64,000 nt of DNA from Prochlorococcus sp. scB241_528O2 (GTDB taxonomy: Bacteria > Cyanobacteriota > Cyanobacteriia > PCC-6307 > Cyanobiaceae): contig JFLJ01000113.1 of assembly GCA_000634115.1 (NCBI GenBank), positions 62,001 to 126,000 on the forward strand, written 5' to 3'. The notes under the pieces were generated by a model. That model was not told the DNA's origin. It did no database searches and was given only the letters and a program-made list of their open reading frames with translations. Of the stretch, positions 41,568-50,517 are shown piece after piece. Numbering within the stretch: position 1 is the first letter of the stretch; every line of letters begins with the position of its first letter. Both the position numbers and the translations under genes were made by a program.

Positions 41568-41741
41568 GTGATTCCCCTCTCAGATACTTTTGATGATTTT
41601 GTTGACGATCTTCTAACTTCCGAAGATTATTTACTAAAGGGCGAACTTGATTTTTTACTTATGCAACATTTATTTAATTCAATTGATTTAAAGGTTATTA
41701 AATCAACTGAATTTTGTGATAAAGATTCATTAGCTGCTTAA
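41568..41741 (+). CDS. Putative 57-aa acidic protein
   Basis: Manual translation, GTG start: (M)IPLSDTFDDFVDDLLTSEDYLLKGELDFLLMQHLFNSIDLKVIKSTEFCDKDSLAA*. Confidence 0.4.
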   Translation: MIPLSDTFDDFVDDLLTSEDYLLKGELDFLLMQHLFNSIDLKVIKSTEFCDKDSLAA

Positions 41742-41747
41742 TTTTTT

Positions 41748-41867
41748 ATGAAATATTTATATGACAAGATTTGGGTTCCTATCTTTGGCTATATTTTGTC
41801 CAAATTTGTTTTTATAATTGAAGGTAAGAGTAAGAAGCAATATACTAAAGAAAACAAGATTAATTAA
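41748..41867 (+). CDS. Putative 39-aa small membrane peptide
   Basis: Manual translation: MKYLYDKIWVPIFGYILSKFVFIIEGKSKKQYTKENKIN*. Confidence 0.3.
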   Translation: MKYLYDKIWVPIFGYILSKFVFIIEGKSKKQYTKENKIN

Positions 41868-42000
41868 TTTTCAGCTTAATTAAGTATCTTTTAATACATA
41901 TTTAATATCAATATATTTTGATAACAACATAAGATATACTTTTATTTAATGAATATATCCATTTTTAAAATATAAATTAATTGCTTTTTAGCAAATAAAA

Positions 42001-42183
42001 ATGAGCTACAAAAATACTTTAAAGCCATATACTGTTCATTATCGTGACTATCAAAATATAAGATTAGAAAATTGTTTTTATGCTTTTGACGCTTATGAAG
42101 CTAGAACACTTGCAATGGAATTTAATAAGTATATTCATGAACATCCAAATAGTATTGACCTTATAAGATGTGAAAATGAATGA
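42001..42183 (+). CDS. Small hypothetical protein
   Basis: 60 aa: MSYKNTLKPYTVHYRDYQNIRLENCFYAFDAYEARTLAMEFNKYIHEHPNSIDLIRCENE. Confidence 0.55.
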   Translation: MSYKNTLKPYTVHYRDYQNIRLENCFYAFDAYEARTLAMEFNKYIHEHPNSIDLIRCENE

Positions 42184-42214
42184 AATTTTTAGTTATTTAA
42201 GAATAATTAATAAT

Positions 42215-42770
42215 TTAAACTTTTAAGAATTTGTCAATAACTGCTTGACTTAACTCACTAGTATTCCCGCTTGCAACAATTCCTCCGCGTTGCATCGCAT
42301 AATATCTATTTGCTTGTCTAACAAAATGCAATTGTTGTTCTACTAATAAAACACCAATACCCTGTATCTCTTATTATCTGATTGATTGCATTCTCAATAT
42401 CTAAAACTATATTTGGCTGGATTCCTTCAGTTGGTTCGTCAAGCAATAGTAGTTGTGGTTTGCCTAACAATGCTCTTGCAATAGCCAGTTGTTGTTGCTG
42501 ACCTCCACTAAGATCTCCTCCTTTCCTTTTAAAAAAGTCTTTTAAGATTGGAAATAAGTCATAAATAAATGGATCTATTCTTCTGTTCCTAGATAATCCA
42601 CCTGGCAGAGACTCCATTCCTAACATTAGGTTCTCTTCAACTGATAAGTAAGGAATAATTTCTCTGCCTTGAGGAACATAAGCCATACCTTTTCTAGCCC
42701 TCATATGAGGTACCTTTCTGTTAATATTTTCTCCACTTAAATAAATATCTCCTTTTTTTTGCTTTAGAAG
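42215..42770 (-). pseudogene. urtE: Urea ABC transporter ATPase UrtE, 5'-truncated and frameshifted remnant
   Basis: Two-frame translation: LLKQKKGDIYLSGENINRKVPHMRARKGMAYVPQGREIIPYLSVEENLMLG...LSGGQQQQLAIARALLGKPQLLLLDEPTEGIQPNIVLDIENAINQIIRDTG // (+1 nt at 42360-42362) // IGVLLVEQQLHFVRQANRYYAMQRGGIVASGNTSELSQAVIDKFLKV*; Walker A region missing. Confidence 0.88.
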
Positions 42771-43990
42771 TTTTTAATTAATTCTTTCTCATTAATCTTT
42801 ATATCTTTTGAACCCGCAATGGCCAAATCTTCTTGAAGTTTGTTTTCGCAAGAGAGAACTCTAGACCAACTTGGTAACTGCTGAGTTGTAGGGCAAGCTA
42901 GATAACCTTCGGTAGCGGGTCTCAATAATTTGGCAAATTTTTGTACTGACAGCTCTTCTTCATGTCTATCATATGGAAGTTGATTAACTGCTGAATCTAA
43001 TCCAAATTGTTTTACACGATCTTCACCAACCCTTTTATAAAGAACTTCTAAAGTCGCTAGTTGAGTGCTAGTTAGTGTTTCTGCTTGGTGCTCCATAAGA
43101 CCTCTCAAAACACTCGAAAGTATTTCAGTACACATTTTTTGCAACCCTTCTCTGGAAGAATCTCCAATATTTTTGTGTTTATGATCAAACAATCCTAGGT
43201 CAACCTGGGCTATTTTGGATGTTCTTACGTTTCTATATACTTCAGATAATAAACCAATTTCTAAACCCCAGTCGCAAGGAATTCTTAAATTCATAGCAAG
43301 ATCTTTAGTAAAGGCAAACTCACCCGCTAATGGATATCTAAATGATTGAAGATATTGTAAAAAAGGACCTTTGCCAACTAACTGTTCCAGACTAGCCAAT
43401 AGAGGACCAACAAATAATCTTGTCGCTCTACCTTGTAATTGATTTGTTTCTAAAGATAATCTACTGTAAAAAGCTTTTACATAAGATATTCCATATGATT
43501 CATCCAGAAGTGGAAGGATCATTCTGGAAGGATATAAAGGACTAAACGTTCTTATGTCAGCATCAAAAAGAGCTACAACATCTGATTTCCTAGTGGCGAC
43601 GCCAATGCCTTGCCAGACAGCCCATCCTTTACCTGGCGTTCCCAAAAGTTCTAGCCCATTTTTTTCTTGATTTTTTAAAAGTTCTATAACATAAGGAGAA
43701 TTAGTCCATTGCACATGAACTGGGAATGGCATCGAGTCAAAAAATGACTTTGCTGCTTTAACTTGCTCAAGAGTTTTTGCAGATAGCGCAATAACTAATT
43801 CGTTTAAACCTTTAAGGTTTTTTAAAACTTCTCTTATATCTTTTAATGCTGGTCGTTCAAATTCTTCATATAAGCAAGGAATTAATATAGTTGTTGGTCT
43901 TTTTTTTAGATTTTTGTTTAGTTCATTAAGTAGATCTAGAGTAACACCATATTCATGTATTGTTGTGATTAACCCTTGTTGAAAGTCCAT
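42764..43990 (-). CDS. gpgS: Glucosyl-3-phosphoglycerate synthase (GT81-like)
   Basis: 408 aa; TTILIPCLYEEFERPALKDIREVL, PGKGWAVWQGIGVATRKSDVVALFDADIRTF. Confidence 0.85.
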   Translation of the reverse strand: MDFQQGLITTIHEYGVTLDLLNELNKNLKKRPTTILIPCLYEEFERPALKDIREVLKNLKGLNELVIALSAKTLEQVKAAKSFFDSMPFPVHVQWTNSPYVIELLKNQEKNGLELLGTPGKGWAVWQGIGVATRKSDVVALFDADIRTFSPLYPSRMILPLLDESYGISYVKAFYSRLSLETNQLQGRATRLFVGPLLASLEQLVGKGPFLQYLQSFRYPLAGEFAFTKDLAMNLRIPCDWGLEIGLLSEVYRNVRTSKIAQVDLGLFDHKHKNIGDSSREGLQKMCTEILSSVLRGLMEHQAETLTSTQLATLEVLYKRVGEDRVKQFGLDSAVNQLPYDRHEEELSVQKFAKLLRPATEGYLACPTTQQLPSWSRVLSCENKLQEDLAIAGSKDIKINEKELIKNF

Positions 43991-44040
43991 TTTCTAATTG
44001 ATGTGCAGAATAGTATTAATACTTCAATGATTTTTTCAAA

Positions 44041-45801
44041 GTGAAGCAAATTGATTCAGAGAAAAAATTAGATAGATTAAAACTCAATAAATTGTTGAAA
44101 ACAATTTATTCAAATAATACTACAGAAGAAATTAATTTTATTTCTAGTCAATTATTACAGATTTTAGATAATTTCTCAGAGAAATCAGCTTATGAAGAAA
44201 AAAGCATTAAAGAAAGTTGGAATCAATCTCATTCGGTTTTAATAACTTATGCAGATAGCATTTATAAAAATGGGGAGTCAACATTAATTACTCTTCGAGA
44301 GTTATTAAGTAAATATTTTGGCAGTCTCTCTAAAGTTGTGCATATTCTTCCTTTTCTCAAATCTACAAGCGATGGAGGTTTTGCAGTCTCAAGTTATGAA
44401 TCCTTGGAAGAAAAATTTGGAAGTTGGGATGATCTCAGAAGTATTTCCAAAAATCATGTTTTGATGGCTGATTTGGTACTTAACCATGTTTCATCATCTC
44501 ACCCATGGGTTCAACAATTTATTAAATCTCAAGAACCAGGAATTTTAAATGTTTTTTCACCGGAACAAAATCTTGACTGGTCAATGGTCGTTAGGCCAAG
44601 AAGTTCATCCTTGTTTTCTCAAATAAATACGGAAGATGGTCCTAAACAAGTTTGGACAACTTTTGGTCCAGATCAGATTGATTTGAATTGGCATAATCCC
44701 AAAATGACTATTGAGTTTTTAAATTTAATTATTACTTATTTATCTTATGGGATTAAGTGGCTTAGGCTTGATGCTGTAGGTTTTATATGGAAGGAGTCAG
44801 GAACAACTTGTTTACATTTGCCAAAAGCACATTCAATTGTAAAAATTTTAAGAATTCTATTAAATGAACTTCTTGAGGATGGCGTTTTAATAACAGAAAC
44901 AAATGTTCCTCAGAAAGAAAATTTATCTTATCTTATTCCCGAAGATGAAGCTCATATGGCATATAATTTCCCGTTACCTCCTATTCTTCTAGAAGCAATT
45001 ATCACTTCAAGAGCTGATATTTTAAACTCTTGGATTTTTGATTGGCCAAAATTACCAGATAATACTACTCTTTTTAATTTTACTGCATCACATGATGGTG
45101 TTGGGTTGAGAGCTCTTGAGGGTCTAATGAATGAGCAGAGAATTAAGGATTTATTAATTAACTGTGAAAAAAGGGGTGGGCTAGTAAGTCATAGACGTTT
45201 ATCAAATGGGTATGATAAACCTTACGAATTGAATATTAGTTGGTGGAGTGCGATGGAAGACTCTGGTAGAGATTCTAATCGATTCCAATTTGAAAGATTT
45301 ATCCTGAGTCAATTATTAGTCATGGCTCTAAAAGGAGTTCCTGCCTTTTATTTGCCTGCATTACTGGCTTCCGAAAATGATATTAAAAGCTTCTCTATGA
45401 CAGGTCAAAGAAGAGACCTTAATAGAGAAAAATTTAAATTAGAGAATCTTTTTTCTATTTTTAATAATCCTGAATCTTATCCTAATAAAAATTTAAAATA
45501 TCTTCGTAATGCTATGGATGTCAGATCAGAATTAAATCAATTTCATCCTTCTTCAGAAATGGAATGTTTGTCTAAAGGTAGAAGTGATATTGTCGTAATC
45601 AAAAGAGGTAAAGGTCCTGAATCAGTTTTTGCAATCCATAATATGACAGAAAATAAAATTAATTATCAATTGAATGATAATGATTTACTTGGAAAAACTG
45701 ATAATGATTTTAATATGCGAGATTTTTTAGAGTCCAATAAATACAATTGTAAAAATATTAATCTTGATCCGTTTCAAGTTATTTGGCTTGGTTCTTTATA
45801 A
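44041..45801 (+). CDS. GH13 sucrose-phosphorylase-like protein, probable glucosylglycerate phosphorylase
   Basis: 586 aa, GTG start; LMADLVLNHVSSSHPW, GIKWLRLDAVGFIWKE, FNFTASHDGVGLRALEGLM; next to gpgS/gpgP. Confidence 0.85.
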   Translation: MKQIDSEKKLDRLKLNKLLKTIYSNNTTEEINFISSQLLQILDNFSEKSAYEEKSIKESWNQSHSVLITYADSIYKNGESTLITLRELLSKYFGSLSKVVHILPFLKSTSDGGFAVSSYESLEEKFGSWDDLRSISKNHVLMADLVLNHVSSSHPWVQQFIKSQEPGILNVFSPEQNLDWSMVVRPRSSSLFSQINTEDGPKQVWTTFGPDQIDLNWHNPKMTIEFLNLIITYLSYGIKWLRLDAVGFIWKESGTTCLHLPKAHSIVKILRILLNELLEDGVLITETNVPQKENLSYLIPEDEAHMAYNFPLPPILLEAIITSRADILNSWIFDWPKLPDNTTLFNFTASHDGVGLRALEGLMNEQRIKDLLINCEKRGGLVSHRRLSNGYDKPYELNISWWSAMEDSGRDSNRFQFERFILSQLLVMALKGVPAFYLPALLASENDIKSFSMTGQRRDLNREKFKLENLFSIFNNPESYPNKNLKYLRNAMDVRSELNQFHPSSEMECLSKGRSDIVVIKRGKGPESVFAIHNMTENKINYQLNDNDLLGKTDNDFNMRDFLESNKYNCKNINLDPFQVIWLGSL

Positions 45802-45802
45802 A

Positions 45803-46600
45803 ATGATTGAAAAATCTTCTCTTTGGGTTGTTAGTGATGTAGATGGCACTTTAATGGATCACGCATATGATTTAACGCCTGCAAAAGAAACTATCAAAAA
45901 TCTACAAAAATTATCTATACCTGTAATTCTTTGTACAAGTAAGACAGCAGCTGAAGTACAAGTTATTAGAGGGGAATTAAATCTAATTGATCCTTATATT
46001 GTTGAGAATGGTGCAGCAATATATGGAGAATCTCTTAAAAAGGTTAATGGAAAAATAATTCTTGGGGAAAAGTATGAAACTCTAGAAGAAATCTTAAACT
46101 TTATTTCTAAAGAAATTGACTATAAACTAACCCCTCTTAATAATCTTTCTGATAAAGAGGCAACCGAGCTTACAGGATTAAAAGGAAATTCTTTAGCTTT
46201 AATGAGAGATAGACATTGGAGTATGCCTTTTCTAAATCCGCCAGGTTTTTTAGAAGAGAGAATTAATATCTGTTGTAAAAAGTTTAAAGTTGATATTTTT
46301 AAAGGAAATAGAATGAGTCATTTATTATCTACAAATTCTAATAAAGGAAAAGCAATAAAAGCCCTTAAAAAATATTCAAATATTCCAAATATTAAAATTA
46401 TAGGTTTGGGAGATTCTCCAAATGATTTGCCTTTACTTTTAAACTCAGATATTAGAATTGTTATTCCAGGGAAAGATGGTCCTAATTTAAATTTACTAGA
46501 TAAATTAAAAGATTTGAAATTCACTTTAGCTTCTGAACCAAATGGATATGGCTGGAAAAATGAAATTAATAAATTATTAAATAACTTAGAAATCATATAG
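45803..46600 (+). CDS. gpgP: HAD-family glucosyl/mannosyl-3-phosphoglycerate phosphatase
   Basis: ORF track start 45764; ATG at 45803 gives MIEKSSLWVVSDVDGTLMDH; IIGLGDSPNDLPLL; MPGP-like. Confidence 0.85.
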   Translation: MIEKSSLWVVSDVDGTLMDHAYDLTPAKETIKNLQKLSIPVILCTSKTAAEVQVIRGELNLIDPYIVENGAAIYGESLKKVNGKIILGEKYETLEEILNFISKEIDYKLTPLNNLSDKEATELTGLKGNSLALMRDRHWSMPFLNPPGFLEERINICCKKFKVDIFKGNRMSHLLSTNSNKGKAIKALKKYSNIPNIKIIGLGDSPNDLPLLLNSDIRIVIPGKDGPNLNLLDKLKDLKFTLASEPNGYGWKNEINKLLNNLEII

Positions 46601-46604
46601 TAAC

Positions 46605-47549
46605 GTGAAAGATTTAGATATTAATTTTCCATTTGACAAGTTTGAAAAATTAATTATTGATATTGGCTGGGAATCATTAGATAATTGGATTTATTTTTGG
46701 AATAAACAAAAAAATATTCTTTCAATTGATCAATTTTGGACTGACAAAGTTAATGATGATTGGATTTGGGGTTTAGCTTTACCTCTATTATCTCAAGCTT
46801 ATAAATTTCACAATAATTCCTCTGAGCGAAAAATAATTGGAATTTCAGCTCTCCCTGGAACAGGTAAAACAACATTAGGTAAATGGCTTGAAGCAATTTC
46901 GTTAAAATTAAAATTTAAAATTTCTGTTATTTCAATTGATGATTTTTATCTTCCCTCAGATGAAATGAATTTAGCAATTAAGAATAATCCTTGGAATGTA
47001 TCAAGAGGTTTTCCTGGAAGTCACTCGGTAAATTTAATGTTTGAAAAATTATCAAATTGGAAACTAAATGGTCAATTAAATGTACCTGTATTTGATAAGT
47101 CATTAAGAAATGGATTAGGTGATAGATCTCATTGGATATCAGATAATCCTGATTTATTAATTATCGAGGGATGGTTTTTAGGAATAGAACCTTCTTTTAT
47201 TGATATAAATGATCAATCAATATATTCAGCAGAATTAAGTCCTCATGAGTCTTCTTATAAATTTAAAATACAAAATAACTTAAACAAATATTTAGAAGTT
47301 TGGAATTTAATAGATAATATTTGGCACTTAAAACCCTTGAAGTTTGAATATATGAATATGTGGAAGACAAATCAAGAACAAGAAATGTTTTTAAAGAAGG
47401 GCAATGCACTTCAAGATGAAAAATTATCTAATTTTTTGAGAATGCTTAATGTTTCTATTCCTCATCAAAGTTTTGATGATATAAATTCTTATGCTTTGTT
47501 GTTGATTGATCAAGATAGAAATTTAGTTGATGCTGGATTAAATTTGTAG
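46605..47549 (+). CDS. glyK: D-glycerate 3-kinase-like P-loop kinase
   Basis: 314 aa; IIGISALPGTGKTTLGKWLEAIS, SIDDFYLPSDEM, PDLLIIEGWFLGIEP. Confidence 0.85.
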   Translation: MKDLDINFPFDKFEKLIIDIGWESLDNWIYFWNKQKNILSIDQFWTDKVNDDWIWGLALPLLSQAYKFHNNSSERKIIGISALPGTGKTTLGKWLEAISLKLKFKISVISIDDFYLPSDEMNLAIKNNPWNVSRGFPGSHSVNLMFEKLSNWKLNGQLNVPVFDKSLRNGLGDRSHWISDNPDLLIIEGWFLGIEPSFIDINDQSIYSAELSPHESSYKFKIQNNLNKYLEVWNLIDNIWHLKPLKFEYMNMWKTNQEQEMFLKKGNALQDEKLSNFLRMLNVSIPHQSFDDINSYALLLIDQDRNLVDAGLNL

Positions 47550-47640
47550 CATTTTTAAATTTATTTTTTTTTCAGTAATTTCTTATACATTTTTTATAGT
47601 TTGGAATGGTGTTTAATTACTGTGATTTGTTGTTTAAGGA

Positions 47641-47867
47641 TGGTTGAGTTTTCTTACAAAAATGAAGGTTGTAGAATGGTTGTTCTGAGATGTATCGGGC
47701 CATCAAATTTTTTTTTAGAGAGGGTTTTATTCCCAACTGACATTCTGACTTTTATGGCCCCTAAGGATTCAAGAGTTGAGATCTGGGGAAATGAATTATA
47801 TGGCCCTAAGTTGGAAGAGAGAATAAGAGTTTCATCTGATAATGAAGATTCGCCTTTAGTTGCTTAG
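47641..47867 (+). CDS. DUF1830-type conserved cyanobacterial protein
   Basis: ORF track 47601; ATG at 47641 gives MVEFSYKNEGCRMVVLRCIGPSNFFLERVLFPTDILTFMAPKDSRVEIWGNE. Confidence 0.7.
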
Positions 47868-47983
47868 AAAAAGAATACTTTAATTGTCATCGAGTGAAAA
47901 TTTTTTACAAATACTTATTTTTTATTGATATTATCTAATTAGTTTAAGTAATTAGAGATGTTTCATTTTTAATCTTAATCCAT

Positions 47984-48082
47984 TTGGAGGTTTTTTCCTC
48001 TGCAGCTATTTCTGGGGTTCTATTATTAGTTGATTTAGTAGTCTTCTTTTATCTTGGTTTAAAAGTTCCTCCAGATTATTAA
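47984..48082 (+). CDS. Putative 32-aa single-TM micro-ORF
   Basis: TTG-start reading: (M)EVFSSAAISGVLLLVDLVVFFYLGLKVPPDY*; start uncertain. Confidence 0.35.
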   Translation: MEVFSSAAISGVLLLVDLVVFFYLGLKVPPDY

Positions 48083-48149
48083 AGCTGAGTTTAATTATCA
48101 ATTGTTTTTGATTAATTTTTTATTACTACAATAATCTAACTATTTAATT

Positions 48150-48284
48150 ATGGATTTAACCACTATTTTATTTATATTAAGTTTGCCCTTCGTTTTATTA
48201 ACACTTTACTTTGGCACAAAAAATGATTTTTATGAAAGTGAAAATTATAAGGGAGATGGTTGCGCTCATGATGTCAAAAGGTAA
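48150..48284 (+). CDS. Putative 44-aa single-TM protein
   Basis: Manual translation: MDLTTILFILSLPFVLLTLYFGTKNDFYESENYKGDGCAHDVKR*. Confidence 0.5.
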   Translation: MDLTTILFILSLPFVLLTLYFGTKNDFYESENYKGDGCAHDVKR

Positions 48285-48286
48285 TT

Positions 48287-48565
48287 TTAATTACCACCGC
48301 TAAATACACAAGTCCATTTACTATCAAATTGCCAAACCGGTTTATATATTTCATTAGTAATTTTTTGACCGGCCTCGTTACATTTATCTAAGTCTTTCAT
48401 GGGAATAGAATGTAAAGAAGGACTTGTTATTCCGCTAACCTCTGGCCTACCACCTGGTCCTTGTCTATAAGTTCCAATTACTAACCAATAATTAGCTTTT
48501 ACAGAATTAGAAAAATAAAATAGAGAAAAAAGAAATAATACTTTTATAATTTTATTTTTTTTCAT
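48287..48565 (-). CDS. Hypothetical exported protein
   Basis: 92 aa with signal peptide; YWLVIGTYRQGPGGRPEVSGITSPSLHSIPM. Confidence 0.65.
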   Translation of the reverse strand: MKKNKIIKVLFLFSLFYFSNSVKANYWLVIGTYRQGPGGRPEVSGITSPSLHSIPMKDLDKCNEAGQKITNEIYKPVWQFDSKWTCVFSGGN

Positions 48566-48612
48566 TTTTTTTATTTGCTTTTACTTATTAAGTGTAAATT
48601 CTTTTTGTTAAA

Positions 48613-49446
48613 TTGCTATTAATAAATTATATGATTTGCAGGTTATTGGAATATTTAGAATTTATTTTATATGGAATAATTCAAGGTTTAACAGAATTCA
48701 TACCAGTAAGTAGTACAGCTCATTTAAAAGTAATATCTCTTCTTTTAGGTTTAGATGATCCGGGAACCTCTTTGTCTGCAGTTATTCAACTTGGAAGCGT
48801 TTTTGCTCTGTTTTGGTATTTTAGGAATGATATTTTTAATTTAAGAAGTAAATCTTCAACTAAAATTTTTGACTATTTCATAAATGAAAGGTTATTAATA
48901 TCCATATTAATTAGTACTATCCCAATTGTATTTCTTGGAGGAGGTATAAAATTATTTTCCCCTTACTTTTTTGATAAGATTCTACGTTCAAATTTATCCA
49001 TAGCAATAGTTTCACTTTTAATGGCTATCTATATGTACGTAGCAGATACTTCGAAAAAAGGTTCTATAAATCTAAACAATCATAATTATTCAGATAGTTT
49101 TTTGATAGGTATTTCTCAAGCATTTGCTATTATTCCTGGTTTCTCAAGATCTGGTATTACAATTTCTACCGCTCTAATATCAGGATGGGAGAGAGCAGAT
49201 GCCACAAAATTTTCTTTTCTATTAGGTATTCCTGCTATATCTCTAGCAGCGATTGTTGAGTTCATATTTTCTTTTAATGAATTTTCCTCATTTTCTTTTA
49301 TACCTTTAGTTTTAGGACTTGTTTCTACATTTTTATCTTCTTTATTAGCTATCGATTTCTTATTAAATTATTTTTCTAAAAATGGTTTGAAATTATTTAT
49401 TATTTATCGAGTTATATTTGGTATTTTAATTCTTATAAAATTATAA
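48613..49446 (+). CDS. uppP: Undecaprenyl-diphosphatase
   Basis: 277 aa; ILYGIIQGLTEFIPVSSTAHLKV, QAFAIIPGFSRSGITISTAL; start codon uncertain. Confidence 0.94.
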   Translation: MLLINYMICRLLEYLEFILYGIIQGLTEFIPVSSTAHLKVISLLLGLDDPGTSLSAVIQLGSVFALFWYFRNDIFNLRSKSSTKIFDYFINERLLISILISTIPIVFLGGGIKLFSPYFFDKILRSNLSIAIVSLLMAIYMYVADTSKKGSINLNNHNYSDSFLIGISQAFAIIPGFSRSGITISTALISGWERADATKFSFLLGIPAISLAAIVEFIFSFNEFSSFSFIPLVLGLVSTFLSSLLAIDFLLNYFSKNGLKLFIIYRVIFGILILIKL

Positions 49447-49501
49447 GTTTTTTGTTTTTTTTGCAATTGTGTTAATGTTTAAAAAAAAATAACAAATTTA
49501 T

Positions 49502-49648
49502 ATGTTTATATCATTCCAGCTTGGTGAAGTTGAAGTTTCAAACCTTACAATAATAGTATTAACATTTTTCTCTTCTTTTACATTTATCGCTGTTGGCATT
49601 AGCTCATATAAACTGTACAAATCCCTTGTAAATGAAGACGATATGTAA
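49502..49648 (+). CDS. Putative 48-aa single-TM protein
   Basis: Manual translation: MFISFQLGEVEVSNLTIIVLTFFSSFTFIAVGISSYKLYKSLVNEDDM*. Confidence 0.45.
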   Translation: MFISFQLGEVEVSNLTIIVLTFFSSFTFIAVGISSYKLYKSLVNEDDM

Positions 49649-49722
49649 TCGGAACGGCGGGATTTGAACCCACGACCCCCACTACCCCAAAGTGGTGCGC
49701 TACCAAACTGCGCTACGCCCCG
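49649..49722 (-). tRNA. tRNA-Pro (anticodon GGG)
   Basis: Reverse complement CGGGGCGTAGCGCAGTTTGGTAGCGCACCACTTTGGGGTAGTGGGGGTCGTGGGTTCAAATCCCGCCGTTCCGA folds as a cloverleaf; loop TTGGGGT gives anticodon GGG; no encoded CCA. Confidence 0.95.
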
Positions 49723-49756
49723 TATTATTACTATAAAGATAAGATGTATTTAATTG

Positions 49757-50479
49757 TTATTCTTTAATAGGATTGTTATCAGATCTCAATACACACTTAT
49801 TGATTTCCCAATTAAAGTTTTCCCAAATATAATCTTTTAATTTGTAATTACTTCCAGGAAAATCTCTTAACTTAACTTTTGTTGGAGAAGCAGAACAATA
49901 CTGTCTGCTTCCTTCTGATGCAAGATATTGTTGATGGTAGTTTTCTGCATAATAATAGGTTTCAATCATTTTTATTTCTGTTTCAATTAGACCAAGATTT
50001 TTTTTCTTTAGTTCTTTTTGATATTGTTCTTTACTGGCTAATATGATTTTCTTATTATTTTCATTTTTATAATATATTGCTGACCTATATTGAGTACCTA
50101 GATCGTTACCTTGTCGATTTTTTTGAGTAGGGTCATGACATTCCCAAAACATTTTTAACAAATCACTTATATCTATTTTACTTTTATTCCAGATGACTCT
50201 TACAACTTCTGAATGATTAGTTAAACCCGAACATACTTCATAATAAGTTGGATTGCTTTTATTACCACCTGCATATCCTACAGAAGTTGATACAACTCCT
50301 GGAAGTTTCCAAAAACATTTTTCTGCTCCCCAGAAACAACCACACCCAAATATTATTTCATCTTCTTGAAAATTAGGCTCTTTTTTTATATCTGTTTTTA
50401 ATATTCTATGAAGTAAATTATCATCATTATTCAAAGTTGACTCTTCTTTATTCATAATGTTTTTTAGGAATTCAAACAT
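49757..50479 (-). CDS. msrA: Peptide-methionine (S)-S-oxide reductase
   Basis: 240 aa; IIFGCGCFWGAEKCFWKLPGVVSTSVGYAGG, WECHDPTQKNRQGNDLGTQYRS. Confidence 0.96.
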   Translation of the reverse strand: MFEFLKNIMNKEESTLNNDDNLLHRILKTDIKKEPNFQEDEIIFGCGCFWGAEKCFWKLPGVVSTSVGYAGGNKSNPTYYEVCSGLTNHSEVVRVIWNKSKIDISDLLKMFWECHDPTQKNRQGNDLGTQYRSAIYYKNENNKKIILASKEQYQKELKKKNLGLIETEIKMIETYYYAENYHQQYLASEGSRQYCSASPTKVKLRDFPGSNYKLKDYIWENFNWEINKCVLRSDNNPIKE

Positions 50480-50517
50480 AACTTAAATTTCATATATCAT
50501 AAATTAAAAAAATACTT

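Noticed and set aside
42318-42704. 128-aa ORF as a functional small ABC ATPase
   Set aside because: Missing Walker A and ending in out-of-frame sequence (GYWCFISRTTIAFC); it is part of the urtE pseudogene
46318-46596. 92-aa minus-strand ORF
   Set aside because: Antisense to the gpgP 3' half; shadow ORF
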